A stretch of DNA of 64,000 nucleotides from Theropithecus gelada (lineage: Eukaryota; Chordata; Mammalia; Primates; Cercopithecidae). Where the stretch lies: the NCBI RefSeq assembly GCF_003255815.1, contig NC_037681.1, positions 75,700,386 through 75,764,385 on the forward strand, in the 5' to 3' direction. How positions within the stretch are numbered: position 1 is the first letter of the stretch; each line of letters starts with the position of its first letter. This document shows positions 48,911 through 60,511 of the stretch, one piece after another. The translations under genes were made by a program, and so were the position numbers. The notes under the pieces are model-generated. The model made no database searches. It had not been told where the DNA came from and saw only the letters and a program-made list of their open reading frames with translations.

Positions 48911-49705
48911 CATAAGATTTGGGATTTTTATTGTGAGAAAATACTATAGTAATTCTAGAACTATACAGAATATGAAGATCAGCATCTTACTCATTCAACA
49001 AACTGAGTGCCTATCACATCTAAGGCACTGCAATGCAGATACAATGCATACAGTCCTTTTCCTCAAGGAAAAAGGTAACAGCACCTTTCCTCAAGCAGTA
49101 CACCATCTGGTGGAGAACAGAAATCAGTAACCATACCATTACCTTTTATAGAATGATACATACTATGAAGAGATAAGAACAGAATGTTATGGAAACACAT
49201 GATGAAAGCAACTTAAATATCAATGATCATTCCAAGAAACATAAAAATCAACAGCTTAAATATGAAATTATCAACTCCTCCTTTGGGGTTAAAAAGGATG
49301 ATGATGGCATTAGTCTGAGAAAATCTTAGCATCAGTAAAGCTGGGTCTCATCATTTTGCATACCTATGTACTGCACTAGCTATCCACAAAGGTCACATTC
49401 ATTCAAACACTACTAACTATAGTTTTACCATTACAGTTCCCATCCCTAGTGCTGTCATCCTCAGAAGAACCTGATCCCTTTAGAAACAAGAACAAAAAGT
49501 CTCAAAGAATGTACCATAAGTATAGTATATCTGCAACATTTACTTCTACTTATTTAGGGGTTCCAGGGAAGAACCAAGAAATAGCCATTCAGTTGATACT
49601 TTTATCCTGGGCTAGCAAACTACTTTAAAAAGGAACCATTAAATTGAGGCTTTGAATCAGCAGTTATTCAAATAAGTTACTTGAAGGTATATTATGAAAG
49701 TAACT
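48911..49705. other. Intron 1 with faint L2/MIR-like piece
   Basis: 48990-49130 resembles an ancient SINE/LINE tail (ATTCAACAAACTGAGTGCC, AAGGCACTGCAATGCAGATAC). The rest is unassigned. Confidence 0.45.
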
Positions 49706-50790
49706 GGCAGGGCACAGTGGCTCACACCTGTAATCTCAACACTTTCAGGGGTCGAGGCGGGAGAATTGCTTGAGCCCAGGAGTTCAAGACCAACCTGGCC
49801 AACATGGTAAGACCCCATCTTTAAAAAAATAAAAATAAAACTGGGAGCAGTGGCTCACACCTGTAATCCCAGCACTTTGGGAGGCCGAGGGAGGTGGGTC
49901 ACCTGAGGTCAGGAGTTCAAGATCAGCCTGGCCAACATGGTGAAACCCCGTCTCTACTAAGAACACAAAAATTAGCCAGGCGTGGTGGCACATGCCTGTG
50001 GTCCCAGCTACTTGGGAGGCTGCGGCAGGAGAACTGCTTGAACCTAGGAGGTGGAAGTTGCAGTGAACCGAGATTGTGCCACTGCACTCCAGCCTGGGCT
50101 ACAGAGCAAGACTCCACCTCAAAAATAAAATAAAATAAAGTAAAATAAAATAAAATTAAAATAAAAATAAATCTAGGCTGGGCGTCATGGCTCACGCCGG
50201 TAAACCCAGCACTTTGAGAGGACTGCTTGAGCTCAGGAGTTTGAGGCCAGCTTGGGCAACATGGCGAAACCCTGTCTCCACAAGAAATACAAAAATTATG
50301 TGCCTGTGGTCCCAGCTACTTGGGAGGTTGAGGTGGCAAGATCACTTGAGCCCAGAAAAATGAGGCTGCAGTGAGCCGAGACTGCACCACTACACTTCAG
50401 CCTAGGTGAAAGAGCAAGATCCTGTCTCCAAAATATAAATAAATGTAAATTTTAAAAATAAAATAAAATTTTTTAAAAAATTTTAAAATAGCCAGCATGG
50501 GGGTGTGCACCTGTAGTCCCAGCTACTTGGGGGGCTGAAGTAGGAGGACTGCTTACGCCCAGGAGGTCAAGGCTATAGTGAGCCATAATCACGCCACTGC
50601 ACTCCAGCCAGAGCGAGAGAGTAAGACTCTGTCTCAAAAACAAACAAACAAACAAACAAATACTTGCCAGGCATGGTTGCTCATGCCTGTAATCCCAGCA
50701 TTTGGGAGGCCCAGGCAGGAGGATCGCTTCAGGCCCCAAGTTTGAGACCCACCTGGACAAAAGTGAGACCATCATTTTTTGGTTTTTGGA
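49706..50790 (+). mobile_element. Cluster of nested and adjacent Alus
   Basis: Five Alu segments, all on the plus strand: an AluJ left arm (49706-49840), a full AluS (49842-50170, with an AAAAT-rich tail), a degraded full Alu (50176-50440), an Alu right arm (50488-50660, CAAA-repeat tail) and a further left arm (50664-50790). The first left arm and the later right arm are plausibly one AluJ split by the two inserts, as both breakpoints are A-rich. Confidence 0.85.
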
Positions 50791-51284
50791 TTTTTTAAAA
50801 GAAAGTAACTACACATAAAACAAAGCCAATTAATGGACATTAGGTAACGTGCTCCTTTTCAGAAACGTTTTTGTAATACGGCAAATCCTTTAAGTTTACA
50901 ATAACATAGCACTAAAATAGCATGTTTTCTAAACACTATTCCATGTAGTTATTTATCAGTGGTTCCACGTATATCCATTACTTCATTTTAAAAAGGACTT
51001 GAGAGTTTGCAAATTACAAAAAAAAAAAAAAAACACAAACACAAATTTGACACTGAGTTGCTGAGGAACCAATCTGAAACATAATTCACCATATCCATAG
51101 GGAGGATACTACTTATTCCCAACTTTTAAAAATAAGAAATGGCTTAACCAGAAATTATTCAGAATGACAAAAATGAAAGTGGGGAATGGACGGGCATGAC
51201 CTTCTTGTCTTTAGAAGCATCTACTTACTTCCTGGGAACTTGGACTTTATATTAAGAACTGATACCTAATATTTAAACCATATG
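50791..51284. other. Intron 1, no recognised features
   Basis: AT-rich with an A17 run at 51018-51034. Confidence 0.55.
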
Positions 51285-51298
51285 TCACACAAAATCTT

Positions 51299-51522
51299 TT
51301 TTTTTTTTTTTTTTTTTTTGAGACGGAGTCTTCCTCTGTGCCCCAGGCTGGAGTGCAGTGGCGCGATCTCGGCTCACTGCAAGCTCCGCCCCCCCGGATT
51401 CACGCCATTCTCCTGCCTCAGCCTCCCGAGTAGCTGGGACTACAGGCGCCCGCCACCTCGCCCGGCTAATTTTTCTTGTATTTTTAGTAGAGACGGGGTT
51501 TCACCGTGTTAGCCAGGATGGT
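51299..51522 (-). mobile_element. 5'-truncated young AluY, antisense
   Basis: The Alu lacks its first 80-odd bases. It has a T-run of about 21 and the monkey-type word CCTCGCCCGGCTAA. Perfect 14-bp target duplication TCACACAAAATCTT (51285-51298 and 51523-51536) confirms a truncated, not eroded, insertion. Confidence 0.95.
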
Positions 51523-51536
51523 TCACACAAAATCTT

Positions 51537-52308
51537 AAAATTTCTAATACATGCTCCTATGCCAATAGAAATGATCATATAATAAATGGCTTTATAATAC
51601 TAAAAACTAGTCATTTTTAAGCCCCAACCCATAATCTACATTGATGAGCAATATTCAATTTTACACAAATTTTCATGGCAATTAAATTTTGGCAGTCTCT
51701 GAAGCTGATTTAATAAGCACTAATATTCTTTTCTTTGTTTTTACATTCATGGTTTCCAAGTCCTATCAATTCGTCTTTCATACAGCCTTTTTGTAACCTA
51801 ACTATACAGATTCACAGCCAATTAAAGAAAGCATGCTTCTTATACTCTTATATTCCTCCCTTCTATTCTACTCCATTTTCACTGAATGAACAAATAATGA
51901 ACTAGTTCAGGCCCTACTCATCTCTCTCGGAACTACTGTAATAGCTTTCTAAATAATTCATCTGTTTTTCCTTCCCACCTATCTTAAATATTGACACCAA
52001 TTTTCTAACACCGCTTTCCCGGTGCCTTCGCTCAGTTCAAATAACCTTCAATGGCTGTCTTCCCAAAGCCTAAAGCTCTAATTCGAGAGGGGGTGAAAAA
52101 TAACAACTTTAGAAACAACAATTAATAAAAACCTTTTTGGTTTCATAATATAAATTACCAAAAGCAAGGGCAACTGGATAGCAGAGCATGGATTAAAGTG
52201 GAATGATAAAATCCAAATTCCTTAATTTTGCATTCTGTATCTTTCAGAATCCAGATCTACGTATTTTCGGTCTCAATGTTCGGTTTAGAACATGTCCAGA
52301 GACCAGCT
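51537..52308. other. Intron 1, no recognised features
   Basis: Mixed AT-rich sequence. The C/T-rich part at 51850-52080 may be an old L2 piece but is not assignable by eye. Confidence 0.5.
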
Positions 52309-52321
52309 CGAAGTCACCCTT

Positions 52322-52631
52322 TTTTTCTTTTTTTTTTTTTTTTTTTTTTGAGACTGAGTCTGGCTCTGTCGCCCAGGCTGGAGTGCAGTGGCCGGATCTC
52401 AGCTCACTGCAAGCTCCGCCTCCCGGGTTCACGCCATTCTCCTGCCTCAGCCTCCCGAGTAGCTGGGACCACAGGCGCCCGCCACTTCGCCCGGCTAGTT
52501 TTTTGTATTTTTTAGTAGAGACGGGGTTTCACCGTGTTAGCCAGGATGGTCTCGATCTCCTGACCTCGTGATCCGCCCGTCTCGGCCTCCCAAAGTGCTG
52601 GGATTACAGGCTTGAGCCACCGCGCCCGGCC
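52322..52631 (-). mobile_element. Young AluY, Old World monkey type, antisense
   Basis: Near-consensus Alu with GGCCGGATCTCAGCTCACTG and CAGGCTTGAGCCACCGCGCC. Perfect 13-bp duplication CGAAGTCACCCTT (52309 and 52632). The low divergence marks it as one of the youngest insertions here. Confidence 0.96.
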
Positions 52632-53149
52632 CGAAGTCACCCTTAATTATGTTTCAACTGCTCTCAAATCAATTTCTAGCCAGAGTTTTCTGTGCATATC
52701 CTCAAAGCCTTACTTAACCAACCACTAAGCCAAGTATTTTTCCATGAAAAATGGCCCTCAAGTGAAAGGTTTTAGTCTCACTTCAGTTACTGCATTGCGA
52801 TGGAGATGTGCTGACAACAGCAAACAGTAAAATTACAACTTATTAACAGATGAAAATCAGGGCTTACTCATAAATAATGTAAACAGCAATGTTAAACAGA
52901 CAAGTGTCAGTGATCTGGAAACCCTCTCTTCCAGGTAGAGGGTTCTAACCCTAGTCTATGCTTCTAACCCTGCTCTGCACATTTCTCACCTTTATCTCAC
53001 ATCAGTCCTCTCAGTAGCCCTGAATCTTCCAAACTTATCTTAGTTCCAAAATCACAATATAATTATTTAATAACCATATATATATATTTTTTAATGCTAA
53101 ACATTTTTACCATCGCCTGTTAGAGACCCCCAGTGATCTGGGTGGGTGA
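52632..53149. other. Intron 1, no recognised features
   Basis: Unique-looking, with a short (TA)n at 53078-53089. Confidence 0.55.
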
Positions 53150-53530
53150 GGCCACCTCTCCACTCTCCCACTAGTTTTTCTCACTAGTCTTACACTAGAT
53201 TCTCCGACACAAAGAGCTCATTTCTGCCTCAGGGGTTTGCCTGAAGTTGCTTGGAAATTTTTTATCTCTGCAGCTCAAATCTCACCTTCTAACCCCTTCT
53301 TAGTGTTTATGGGGGCTTAAAAAGCCCTCATAAATCTCCATCATTCTCTATACCATTATCCTGTTTATTTTCCTCATACCACGGCTATTCTGGGTTCTTT
53401 ATTTATGTGCTTATTATCTGTACTCTCCCAAGGGGGAGAACATGTGTCTTGCTTATTTCTATACCCTCAAAGCTCAGAATAGATCCTGTCTCTTGGTAGG
53501 CAATCAATAATCGGTTGAATTAATGAACAA
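53150..53530 (+). repeat. LINE-2 3' end
   Basis: GCTCAAATCTCACCTTCTAACC, CATTATCCTGTTTATTTTCC, TACTCTCCCAAGGGGGAGAAC and TAGGCAATCAATAATCGGTTG follow the L2 3' consensus to its end. Confidence 0.8.
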
Positions 53531-53836
53531 ACTCTCGAATGCATTAAGAAATCCAGACATATTGAAAATGGTTAACTATCCACGACCATAATCACAATGC
53601 TCTTACACTTACTAATAGAACTAAAGTTTCCCAATAGGAATCATCAATATGGAATTAGGGAACTCTGAACAGGCAATATTCTTTCCCCTTTGCCTTCCAA
53701 CCTCAGCATTCCAACACACAAGATTCCAAGAGAGTGCTGTCACCCCGAATCCCTAATGTTCAAAGACAGAACTCTTTTCTTTGTTCCCATACCAACACAA
53801 GATGAGTATGCTTTTGTCAATCATTAAACTTCCTGT

Positions 53837-54138
53837 GGCCAGGCACAGTGGCTCACGCCTGTAATCCCAACACTTTGGGAGGCTGAGGCCGGCGGATCAC
53901 TGGAGGTCAGGAGTTCAAGACCAGCCTGGCCAACATGCTGAAATCCCATCTCTACTAAAAATACAAAAATTAGCTGGGCATGGTGGCAGGCGTCTGTAAT
54001 CCCAGCTACTCGGGAGGCTGAGGCAGGAGAATCACTTGACTCTGGGAGCGGAGGTTGCAGTGAGCCAAGATTGTGTCACTGCACTCCAGCCTGGGCAACA
54101 AGAGGGAGACTATCTCAAAAAAAAAAAAAAAAAAAAAA
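53837..54138 (+). mobile_element. AluS
   Basis: Full-length Alu starting GGCCAGGCACAGTGGCTCAC with an A-tail of about 22. Confidence 0.95.
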
Positions 54139-54707
54139 TTCTGTTTAAAAACTTATTTTATATTTTTCTCTCTTGCCTCAGTTTCCCTCAAGTATGTCTT
54201 TTTCATAAAGAAAAAGATTGTTACTCCTCATCTTCTAAGACCTTTAACATGGCAATTAGTGTTTTGAGTAGTATGGAGGTGAGGAGTATATTAACATCAA
54301 AATATTATTCAAAAGCATCACAATTGGCTTATTTTTCCCCATTGTGGAGAAGTGAATTAAGAAAAAAAAAAAATCAGACTGATTTTCTTTTAAGAAATGA
54401 ACCACCTCTAACATCCTACAAGGCTATGAAGATTTCCAAGCAGGCAGTTTACACTACTTGATTCTTGACCTTTTATACCTAAAGGTCCTACTGCTAGTAG
54501 GACACGCTTTCCGTCCCCGAAGTAGCAAGTACTTATGAATGCATCTAATTTATTATGCATTCTCAATCTCTAACAAACGTGATTTTTTTCCCTTCCAAAA
54601 TAATTTCCCAAGATGAAAACGGCAATAAAACAATGTGCCTAATAATAATATACAATCAGGGACTTAGGTGAAAGAAAGAACTTGAAAACTATTTTACAGA
54701 CCATACA
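54139..54707. other. Intron 1, no recognised features
   Basis: AT-rich; an open frame reading out of the Alu (54036-54461) is chance. Confidence 0.55.
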
Positions 54708-54709
54708 TA

Positions 54710-55484
54710 CAGTCATGCCTCACTGAACAGTGGGAACAGGATCTGAGAAATGTATTGTCAGGCAATTCTGTCGTTGTGCAAACATCAGTGTACTTACACA
54801 AACCTAGATGGTAGAGCCTACTATACACCTAGGCTATATGGTATAATCAATTGCTCCTAGGCTACTAACCTATACAGAATGTTACTGTAGGCAACTGTAA
54901 CACAATGGTATTTGTGTAGTGCTTATCTAAACATACCTAAAATACACTGTACAAAGGATTAAAAGATGGCACACGTGTACAGGGCATTGGCCATGAATAG
55001 AGCTTGCAAGCCTAGAAGCTGCTCTGGATGTTAGTAGCAAGTGAATGTGAAGGCCTAGGACACTACCATGCACTACTGTACAACTTACACTCTACAGTTA
55101 AGCTACACTAAATTTATCTTTAGATATATTTCTTCAACAATAAATTAACCTTAGCTTACTGTAACTTTTCTATTTTATAAACTTTTTGGCTCTTTTGTAA
55201 TAACGTTTAACTTAAAACACAAACACCTTTTATAGCTATAGAAAAAAATTTTATATCCTTATTCTATAAGCTTTTTTCTACTTTTTTCTACTTTTTTCTA
55301 CTTTTTTTTTTTTTAACGTTTGTTACAAACTTAAGATACAAACACATTACCCTAGGCCTACACAGGGTCAGGATCAAGACGTCGCTAGTCGGCAGGAATT
55401 TTTCAGCTCCATTATAACCTTTCGGGGCCACCGTTGCATATGCGTCTGTCCTTGACCTAAAGGTCGTTATGCGGCACGTGACTG
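54710..55484 (+). mobile_element. Tigger-family element with both ends intact
   Basis: It begins CAGTCATGCCTCACTGAAC and ends GTTATGCGGCACGTGACTG, matching inverted ends with TA on both sides (54708-54709 and 55485-55486). The words CCTAGATGGTAGAGCCTAC and CACCTAGGCTATATGG mark the family (Tigger3-like, from memory). An internal (CTTTTTTCTA)n repeat lies at about 55270-55303. Confidence 0.87.
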
Positions 55485-56547
55485 TATTTTGATTCTGTAA
55501 CCTAAAACATATCACTTCTGAAAAACTGTATTTCTAACCAATATATATGAAAATGTCTGTCTCAAAACACTTCTCTATGTCTCATGGTAAATCTGCCACG
55601 AGTTCAATTAGCCAATTCCTGGCAAGGAATCCACAGGTTTTCCCTTCTTTAGGAATGTCAACCATTTTGCCTTTTATTTTTTTCTTTAAGATTCAATTAT
55701 GATGCACTAAGAGGCTGGGCCAAGTCCACACTAACATCAATTCCTCCGACCCTGCAGCTGAAACCCTGGCAGAACTACGCCCCCTCGGAACACAATGCCC
55801 ACATCCTCTCTCCCTGGCTCGGTTTAGCTCGTGGGGAGCAGTCCACATCACACCCCGGTGAGCTGGGCGGTGGCAGGACTTTACCAGAACTCTCTCCTTC
55901 CCGTTTCTCCACGCACCACACCACTGGAGGCGCTCTCCCTTCACTGCGGTTGGGTCAATGTGGACGTTTTCCACTCGGCCAGCTCCCCACAAGCACAGGA
56001 GGGGGAGGGGAAGCGCAAAGGGGCCACCCACACCAGGCAGGAGGTGAGAAGGGAGCCCAGGGCCGAATGCAGGCCAACAGACCCGCAGCACAACTGCACC
56101 TTTTCCAAAGGAGCAACCCAGACGAGTAGACAAAAGCACCTCCTAAAAAGGTCTGGGTGCCAAGGCCTTTCCTTCCTTACTTCGAAGCCCAACCAACCCA
56201 ATAAATCCACAACCCTGGTTCCCGGGTACACACCCGGCTCCTACTACGGGTGGGTGCCTAACTTCCGAGAATCGGTACGCTGGGCACCACAGAGGGTAGA
56301 AGTGGGAGCCGGGTGCGGTGCACGTGTTCCCCGAAACGAAGACGGACAATGAGAACAAGCCCGGCCTCCAAGGGCCGCCCCACCCTTCTCCCCGCGCCTC
56401 CAACCAGGAGGGGCGCCATCGCCCCGAAGTCTGCAGACAAAGCCCCCTCGGGGCGGAGAGGAGGGCCCAGCCCAAAGCATCTGGGGCTGCACACAAAAGA
56501 GGGAGGGGCGCGAGGGGCGGCGCAAAGCGAGAGGGCGCGGCACTCAC

Positions 56548-57106
56548 CCACGGAGCCCGAGGAGCCCCTGCGCTTGGGCGCGGCCGGGGTGGAGGGGGGC
56601 GCGGCGGGAGCCGGGGCCGGCGGGGTCCACGCGGGCTCGGCCTGGGGGCTCACGCTGGCCGGGGGAGGAGGGGGAGGCCGGGTCGGAGGCTCGTCGTCCT
56701 CAAGGAGCTTGGAGGGCGAGACTGCGGCAGCAGACAGCGAGGATGGCGCGGGCACCGTCGACGACACCGGGCTCGGGTCCCAAGACGGCTGCGGCTCCGG
56801 GGCGGCGGGGGGCGCGGCCGGCAGGGGTCCCCGGGGCGCCGGCGGTACGAAGTCATTTCCGAAGTCCATCAGGGGGGCGCCGGCGGCAGGGGCGGTGGGC
56901 ACCGGGGCCGCGGACAGCCCAGCAGCGGCGGGCTTCCTCTCCAGCACCTCCAGCTCCTCCAGGTCTTCGTCCTCGTCCTCTTCTTCCTCCTCCTCTTCTT
57001 CCTCCTCGTCCTCGGGCTCCCTCACGAACTGGTACTTGAACGCGGGCTGCGGCCGGGGTGGGCTGTCCGAGGACGAGACCAGAGGCGACTGGTCCAGGTC
57101 TTCCAT
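56548..57106 (-). CDS. RTN4: RTN4 coding exon 1, N-terminus of Nogo-A and Nogo-B
   Basis: Reticulon 4 is an ER membrane-shaping protein; Nogo-A also inhibits neurite growth. This exon encodes 186 residues plus the first base of the next codon. It starts MEDLDQSPLV. Residues about 32-54 are an acidic Glu/Asp tract, and the rest is rich in Pro and Ala, with a run of six Pro near residue 145. The ATG has a strong context (G at -3, G at +4), and I see no ATG in the 5' leader back to about 57300. The exon ends GTG G, followed by a consensus GTGAGT donor at 56547, so it is phase 1. Reading on past the donor makes the longer open frame down to 56258 an intronic shadow. Compared with the human sequence as I remember it, there is one extra Ala in the run at residues 60-62. 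There is no signal peptide, as expected for a reticulon, whose membrane anchor is C-terminal. Identification is near certain. Confidence 0.97.
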
Positions 57107-57720
57107 GGCTGGCGGGTGGAGATGATGCTGCAGCTGCTGCTGCCGCCGACGGAGCCGCGTCTCAGAGCCGCCGGCGGTTGTGGGGGTTGGGGAGGACTGA
57201 GAGGGGCTGGGCCGAGCGAGCCGAGGGACCTACTGTGGTGACGGCTCCCGGAACAATGAGACTGCTCCTCCTGCCTCCGCGCCGGTGATGCGCCACCCGC
57301 CCTGTCCCCAGTTGCCGCCGCCGCCCAGACGAGCTAGGAGAGAGGCCAGCGGACTCTCCGCCCAGTTTGGCGTGACTCACCCTACCCGGGGGAGGGCAGG
57401 GACTGGCGCGGGAGGGAGAGAGCCAATCGGCTACAGGATAGAGAAGATAGGCGTCCAGCCAGGCCAACGGAGAGGGAAGGAGATGAAAGTGGGTGGGGAT
57501 TACGGCACTTCCTCTCTCTTACCGGCGGGGATTGCGTTCAATGGGCGGTGCTGGGAGCTGGGAGCTCCACCCCCACTTTGAGTAACTGTGAGTTGGGGTG
57601 GGGTCTTGGCCTTGCCGGCAGCTGGGGGTCCGTCTGTCGTAGAGCACTGGGAAAGGGGGCGGGCTGCTGGCTGGGAGGGGTCGGCGCGGTTCCTGGCGCG
57701 CCACCGGAAGGGCGTTATCC
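57107..57720 (-). promoter_or_regulatory. RTN4: RTN4 P1 promoter, 5'UTR and core of CpG island
   Basis: The region is GC-rich with many CpGs and has no TATA box that I can see. The leader next to the ATG (57107 to about 57250) is rich in CAG/CGG triplets and contains no ATG. Candidate sites include CCAAT at 57423-57427, a GC box GGGGGCGGGC at 57655-57664, and ETS-type cores CACTTCC at 57506-57512 and ACCGGAAG at 57703-57710. This looks like a housekeeping-type promoter, which fits the broad expression of Nogo-B. Factor binding is inferred from motifs only. Confidence 0.8.
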
Positions 57721-58421
57721 TGGGGGACTGGGAGTGGAAACTTTCCTCCCGGGAAAGGAAGAAACCCGACTGCAGAAAGGTATTAACGGGACTGTGAAGT
57801 GGGCCCTAAGGATTTTTAAAGATGTTAGAAATAAAATATTATTTTTTCACTTAATGTTCCAAACCACATCACTACTACTACCACCCTCAAATAGGAAAAA
57901 ACTTGTTTTTTTGACAGACTCACTCAGTCTAAACCGCAGCCCCTGGAATTGGTAGGCAAAACAGCTGTGCTGAATTAACTGGGGATCTGGGGCCGACCAT
58001 TTGAAAGTCTGCTCTTCTTCCAAAGCGAGTTTGGGGCCTTGCCTGATGCTGGACTCTTACATGGTAGTAGAGTGAGTCACCCAGAGAGAGAGGCGGCGGG
58101 AGACCGGAAAGTGGAAATACAAAGATGCCTTGGAAAGCTAATTTGGTTCACGTTACATTTCAGTCACCTTAGGTTCATGAGTCAACATTTCGGATGATTC
58201 AGGCCTTCTGGGAGTCAGGAAGCCCCATACTCATTGGTTTGATACGCAGGAATAAGCATGATCCCCATTCCACTTTTTCTGAGGCTGGAGAGTTTAAAGA
58301 AAGTAATTGCAGAACATGTAAGAATCAGGATCTTTCTGATTTACCTTTCAAAAATATTCACTGCATGCCTACTCTAGAGGCCCTGCAGAGAAAAGGATAA
58401 CCCGCTTTCAAGTTGCTCAAA
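57721..58421. other. 5' flank of RTN4 beyond the CpG island
   Basis: Composition falls back to AT-rich. No gene is seen. The open frame at 57548-57955 (+) starts in the CpG-rich zone and has no recognised product. Confidence 0.5.
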
Positions 58422-58429
58422 GTCTAAAT

Positions 58430-58739
58430 CTGTGCTGTACCTGACAGGTATTGGCTACTTAGTCACTGGCTACTTGTGGCTACTGATTGAACACTCAGAA
58501 TGTATGTAGCTAGGCTGAAATTAGATGTGCTGTGTCAAATGCGCACTGGATTTCAAGAATTAGTACCCCCCAAATGTAAAATATCTCAGCTTTCGTATTG
58601 ACTTAATGTTGAAATTGATATTTTGGATATATTGGGATAAGTATAATATTAAATTAATTTTACTTGTTCTTTTTAAAGCAGCTTCTAGAGTATTTTAAAT
58701 ACATACTGGCTCACATTATATTTCTTTTGGACAGTGCTA
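58430..58739 (-). mobile_element. hAT-type DNA transposon (MER family)
   Basis: Flanked by near-identical 8-bp sequences GTCTAAAT (58422-58429) and GTCTAGAT (58740-58747). Ends CTGTGCTGTAC and GGACAGTGCTA are inverted matches. The interior has GGCTACTTGTGGCTACTG and GGATATATTGGGATAAGTA of a common MER-type hAT. Confidence 0.8.
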
Positions 58740-58879
58740 GTCTAGATTAATAATTAAGAAATTTTGATTGCCATGGGGAATCACTGATTATTTAAGCAAA
58801 TTCTTAGCTCCAACTAATTTATATTACTCTGGCTTAATTTGGGTATTAAAGAAGAAAAGTAGGAGTTGGAGGGAGGGTT

Positions 58880-59215
58880 AAATAGGTGGAACACAGAAGA
58901 TTTTGGGGGCAGTGAAACTGTTCTGTATTATCCTGTATTGGTGGATACATAACATTATGCATTTGACAAAACCCATAGGACTATACAACAGAAAGAGTGA
59001 ACCCTAATGTAGACTATTGACTTTAGTTAATGATATGTCAATATCAGTTCGTCAGTTGTAATAAATGTACCACTTCAATGCAATATGTTAATAATAGAGG
59101 AAATTGGTTAGGGGGCAGCAGTGGGAGTGTATGGAACTCTGCACTTCCTGTTCACTTTTTCTGTAAACTTAAAACTGCTCTAAGAAATAAAGTCTGTGAA
59201 CCTTTAAAAAAGGAA
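58880..59215 (+). mobile_element. L1M 3' end
   Basis: The words GGGAGTGTATGGAACTCTGCAC, TTTTTCTGTAAACTTAAAACTG and CTCTAAGAAATAAAGTCTGTG are the end of an L1M 3'UTR. Confidence 0.8.
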
Positions 59216-60213
59216 AAGAATAAAGATTTCCTGGCAATGTTACTTGATTGGGTTAATTATCAACAAGATATTCAAGACCTATCACATCAATTCCACAGAG
59301 AACTGGCTTTATTTGTACAAAACGTTTGTGACTTGCTTTGAGCTTGGTTTTATTTTTTGGAGGGGTTGGGAAGAATAGGAAGAGAGATGTATTGATGTAG
59401 AATTTTGGGGCAGGAGGTTAAAGCCAAATGAATTTAAACAAAACAAATTTCTACAGTGATGACTACAAGAGACATATTTGAAGTCTTTGTCAAATATTTA
59501 TCAAAAATTATCAAAAATTTGCCTGATTTTCAACCAATTGCATACACATACAAAAATATACTAACAATATTTTATGATACGACCTTTTCTGTTGTCACAG
59601 TTTAGCTATCAGCAGTTCAGTCTTCCCGTTATGCTTTTCCCACTATGAGTGTTCTGATAATCCTTAGTGATAAGTTTCACAGGGCTTTTATATAGGTCTA
59701 ATATAAATAAGACTTACGTTATTTGTAAGTTGTTTATATGATAGTTCTACATTCATATATCCCTGTACCTACTACTACTAAAATAGTCTCAAGGGAATAT
59801 CTTTACTCAAAGTTTCACAAAAGAATAATTGTAAATAGTAGATTTACAATTTTAATAGGAAATAACAGTTAATATTGATGCAATAATATAAGCACTATCT
59901 GGTGCAGAGTAAAAATAAATTTTATTAATCTCAGTGACTTCTAAAAAAATAAGTATTTGATAGATAGATGAGTAAAGAGTTTGCCCAGCGTTCATAGAAT
60001 GATCAATAAAGCAAAAAGAAAGGAGGCTGTTGCTGCTCTACCACAATTAAAAGTAAAGCTAGTGATACGTTATTGTAACTAGATGTGAATATCACTCTCA
60101 CTAACAGAATTCTGGTGAACATTTGAACCAGTTAAAGGAAAAATGCACATTCTAGGTATTAATAATAGTTTTAAAATAATTGTTCAATGATGTATATTTG
60201 AAAATAGCTTATC
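59216..60213. other. 5' flank, no recognised features
   Basis: AT-rich sequence with no gene or clear repeat. Confidence 0.5.
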
Positions 60214-60511
60214 GGCCGGGCACGGTGACTCATGCCTATAATCCCAGCACTTTGGGTGGCTAAGGTGGGTAGATCTCTTGAGGTCAGGAGTTTGAGACCA
60301 GCCTGGCCAACATGGTGAAACCCCATCTCTACTAAAAATACCAAATTAGCAGGGCATGGTGGTGCACGCCTGTAACCCCAGCTACTTGGGAGGCTTAGGC
60401 AGGAGAATTGCTTGAACCTGGGAGGCAGAGGTTGCAGTGAGCCAAGATCGTGCCGTTGCACTCCAGCCTAGGTGACAAGAGCAAAACTCCATCTCAAAAA
60501 AAAAAAAAAAG
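60214..60511 (+). mobile_element. AluS
   Basis: Full-length Alu starting GGCCGGGCACGGTGACTCAT with an A-tail followed by GAGAAGAAAAGAAAA. Confidence 0.95.

Larger units (their letters stand above)
1..57300 (-). other. RTN4: RTN4 transcription unit (5' three-quarters)
   Basis: The gene runs right to left: leader near 57.1-57.3 kb, exon 1, a 20.9-kb intron 1 (35598-56547), exon 2, a 682-bp intron 2 (34859-35540), exon 3, then an intron of more than 32 kb that leaves the window. The exact transcription start is not visible; the right limit given here is approximate. The exons shared by all isoforms, which carry the reticulon-homology domain with its two long membrane hairpins, are not present. 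From exon lengths of 186, 19 and 801 codons plus a 188-residue C-terminal part (known in human), full Nogo-A would be about 1194 residues here. Confidence 0.9.
55735..57720. promoter_or_regulatory. CpG island over RTN4 exon 1 and the start of intron 1
   Basis: From about 55.74 kb rightward the AT-rich intron gives way to GC-rich DNA with frequent CpG, densest between about 56.25 and 57.7 kb. It covers the beginning of intron 1, exon 1, the leader and the promoter. Long open frames on both strands here (for example 56313-57241 +) result from the low frequency of stop codons in GC-rich DNA and overlap the real exon in other frames. Limits are by eye. Confidence 0.8.

Noticed and set aside
55693..56547. 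Minus-strand open frames of 96-148 codons in the CpG-rich start of intron 1
   Set aside because: They have no splice logic or recognisable product, and they lie downstream of the exon 1 donor in intron.
56313..57241. Long plus-strand open frames of 270-307 codons opposite RTN4 exon 1
   Set aside because: They overlap the real exon in antisense, in CpG-island DNA where stop codons are rare. Composition is low-complexity Gly/Arg/Ser/Ala with no domain.
57548..57955. Divergent plus-strand gene from the RTN4 promoter
   Set aside because: A 135-codon open frame exists but has no domain, no visible splice pattern and no codon signal. A divergent non-coding transcript is possible but cannot be shown from sequence.
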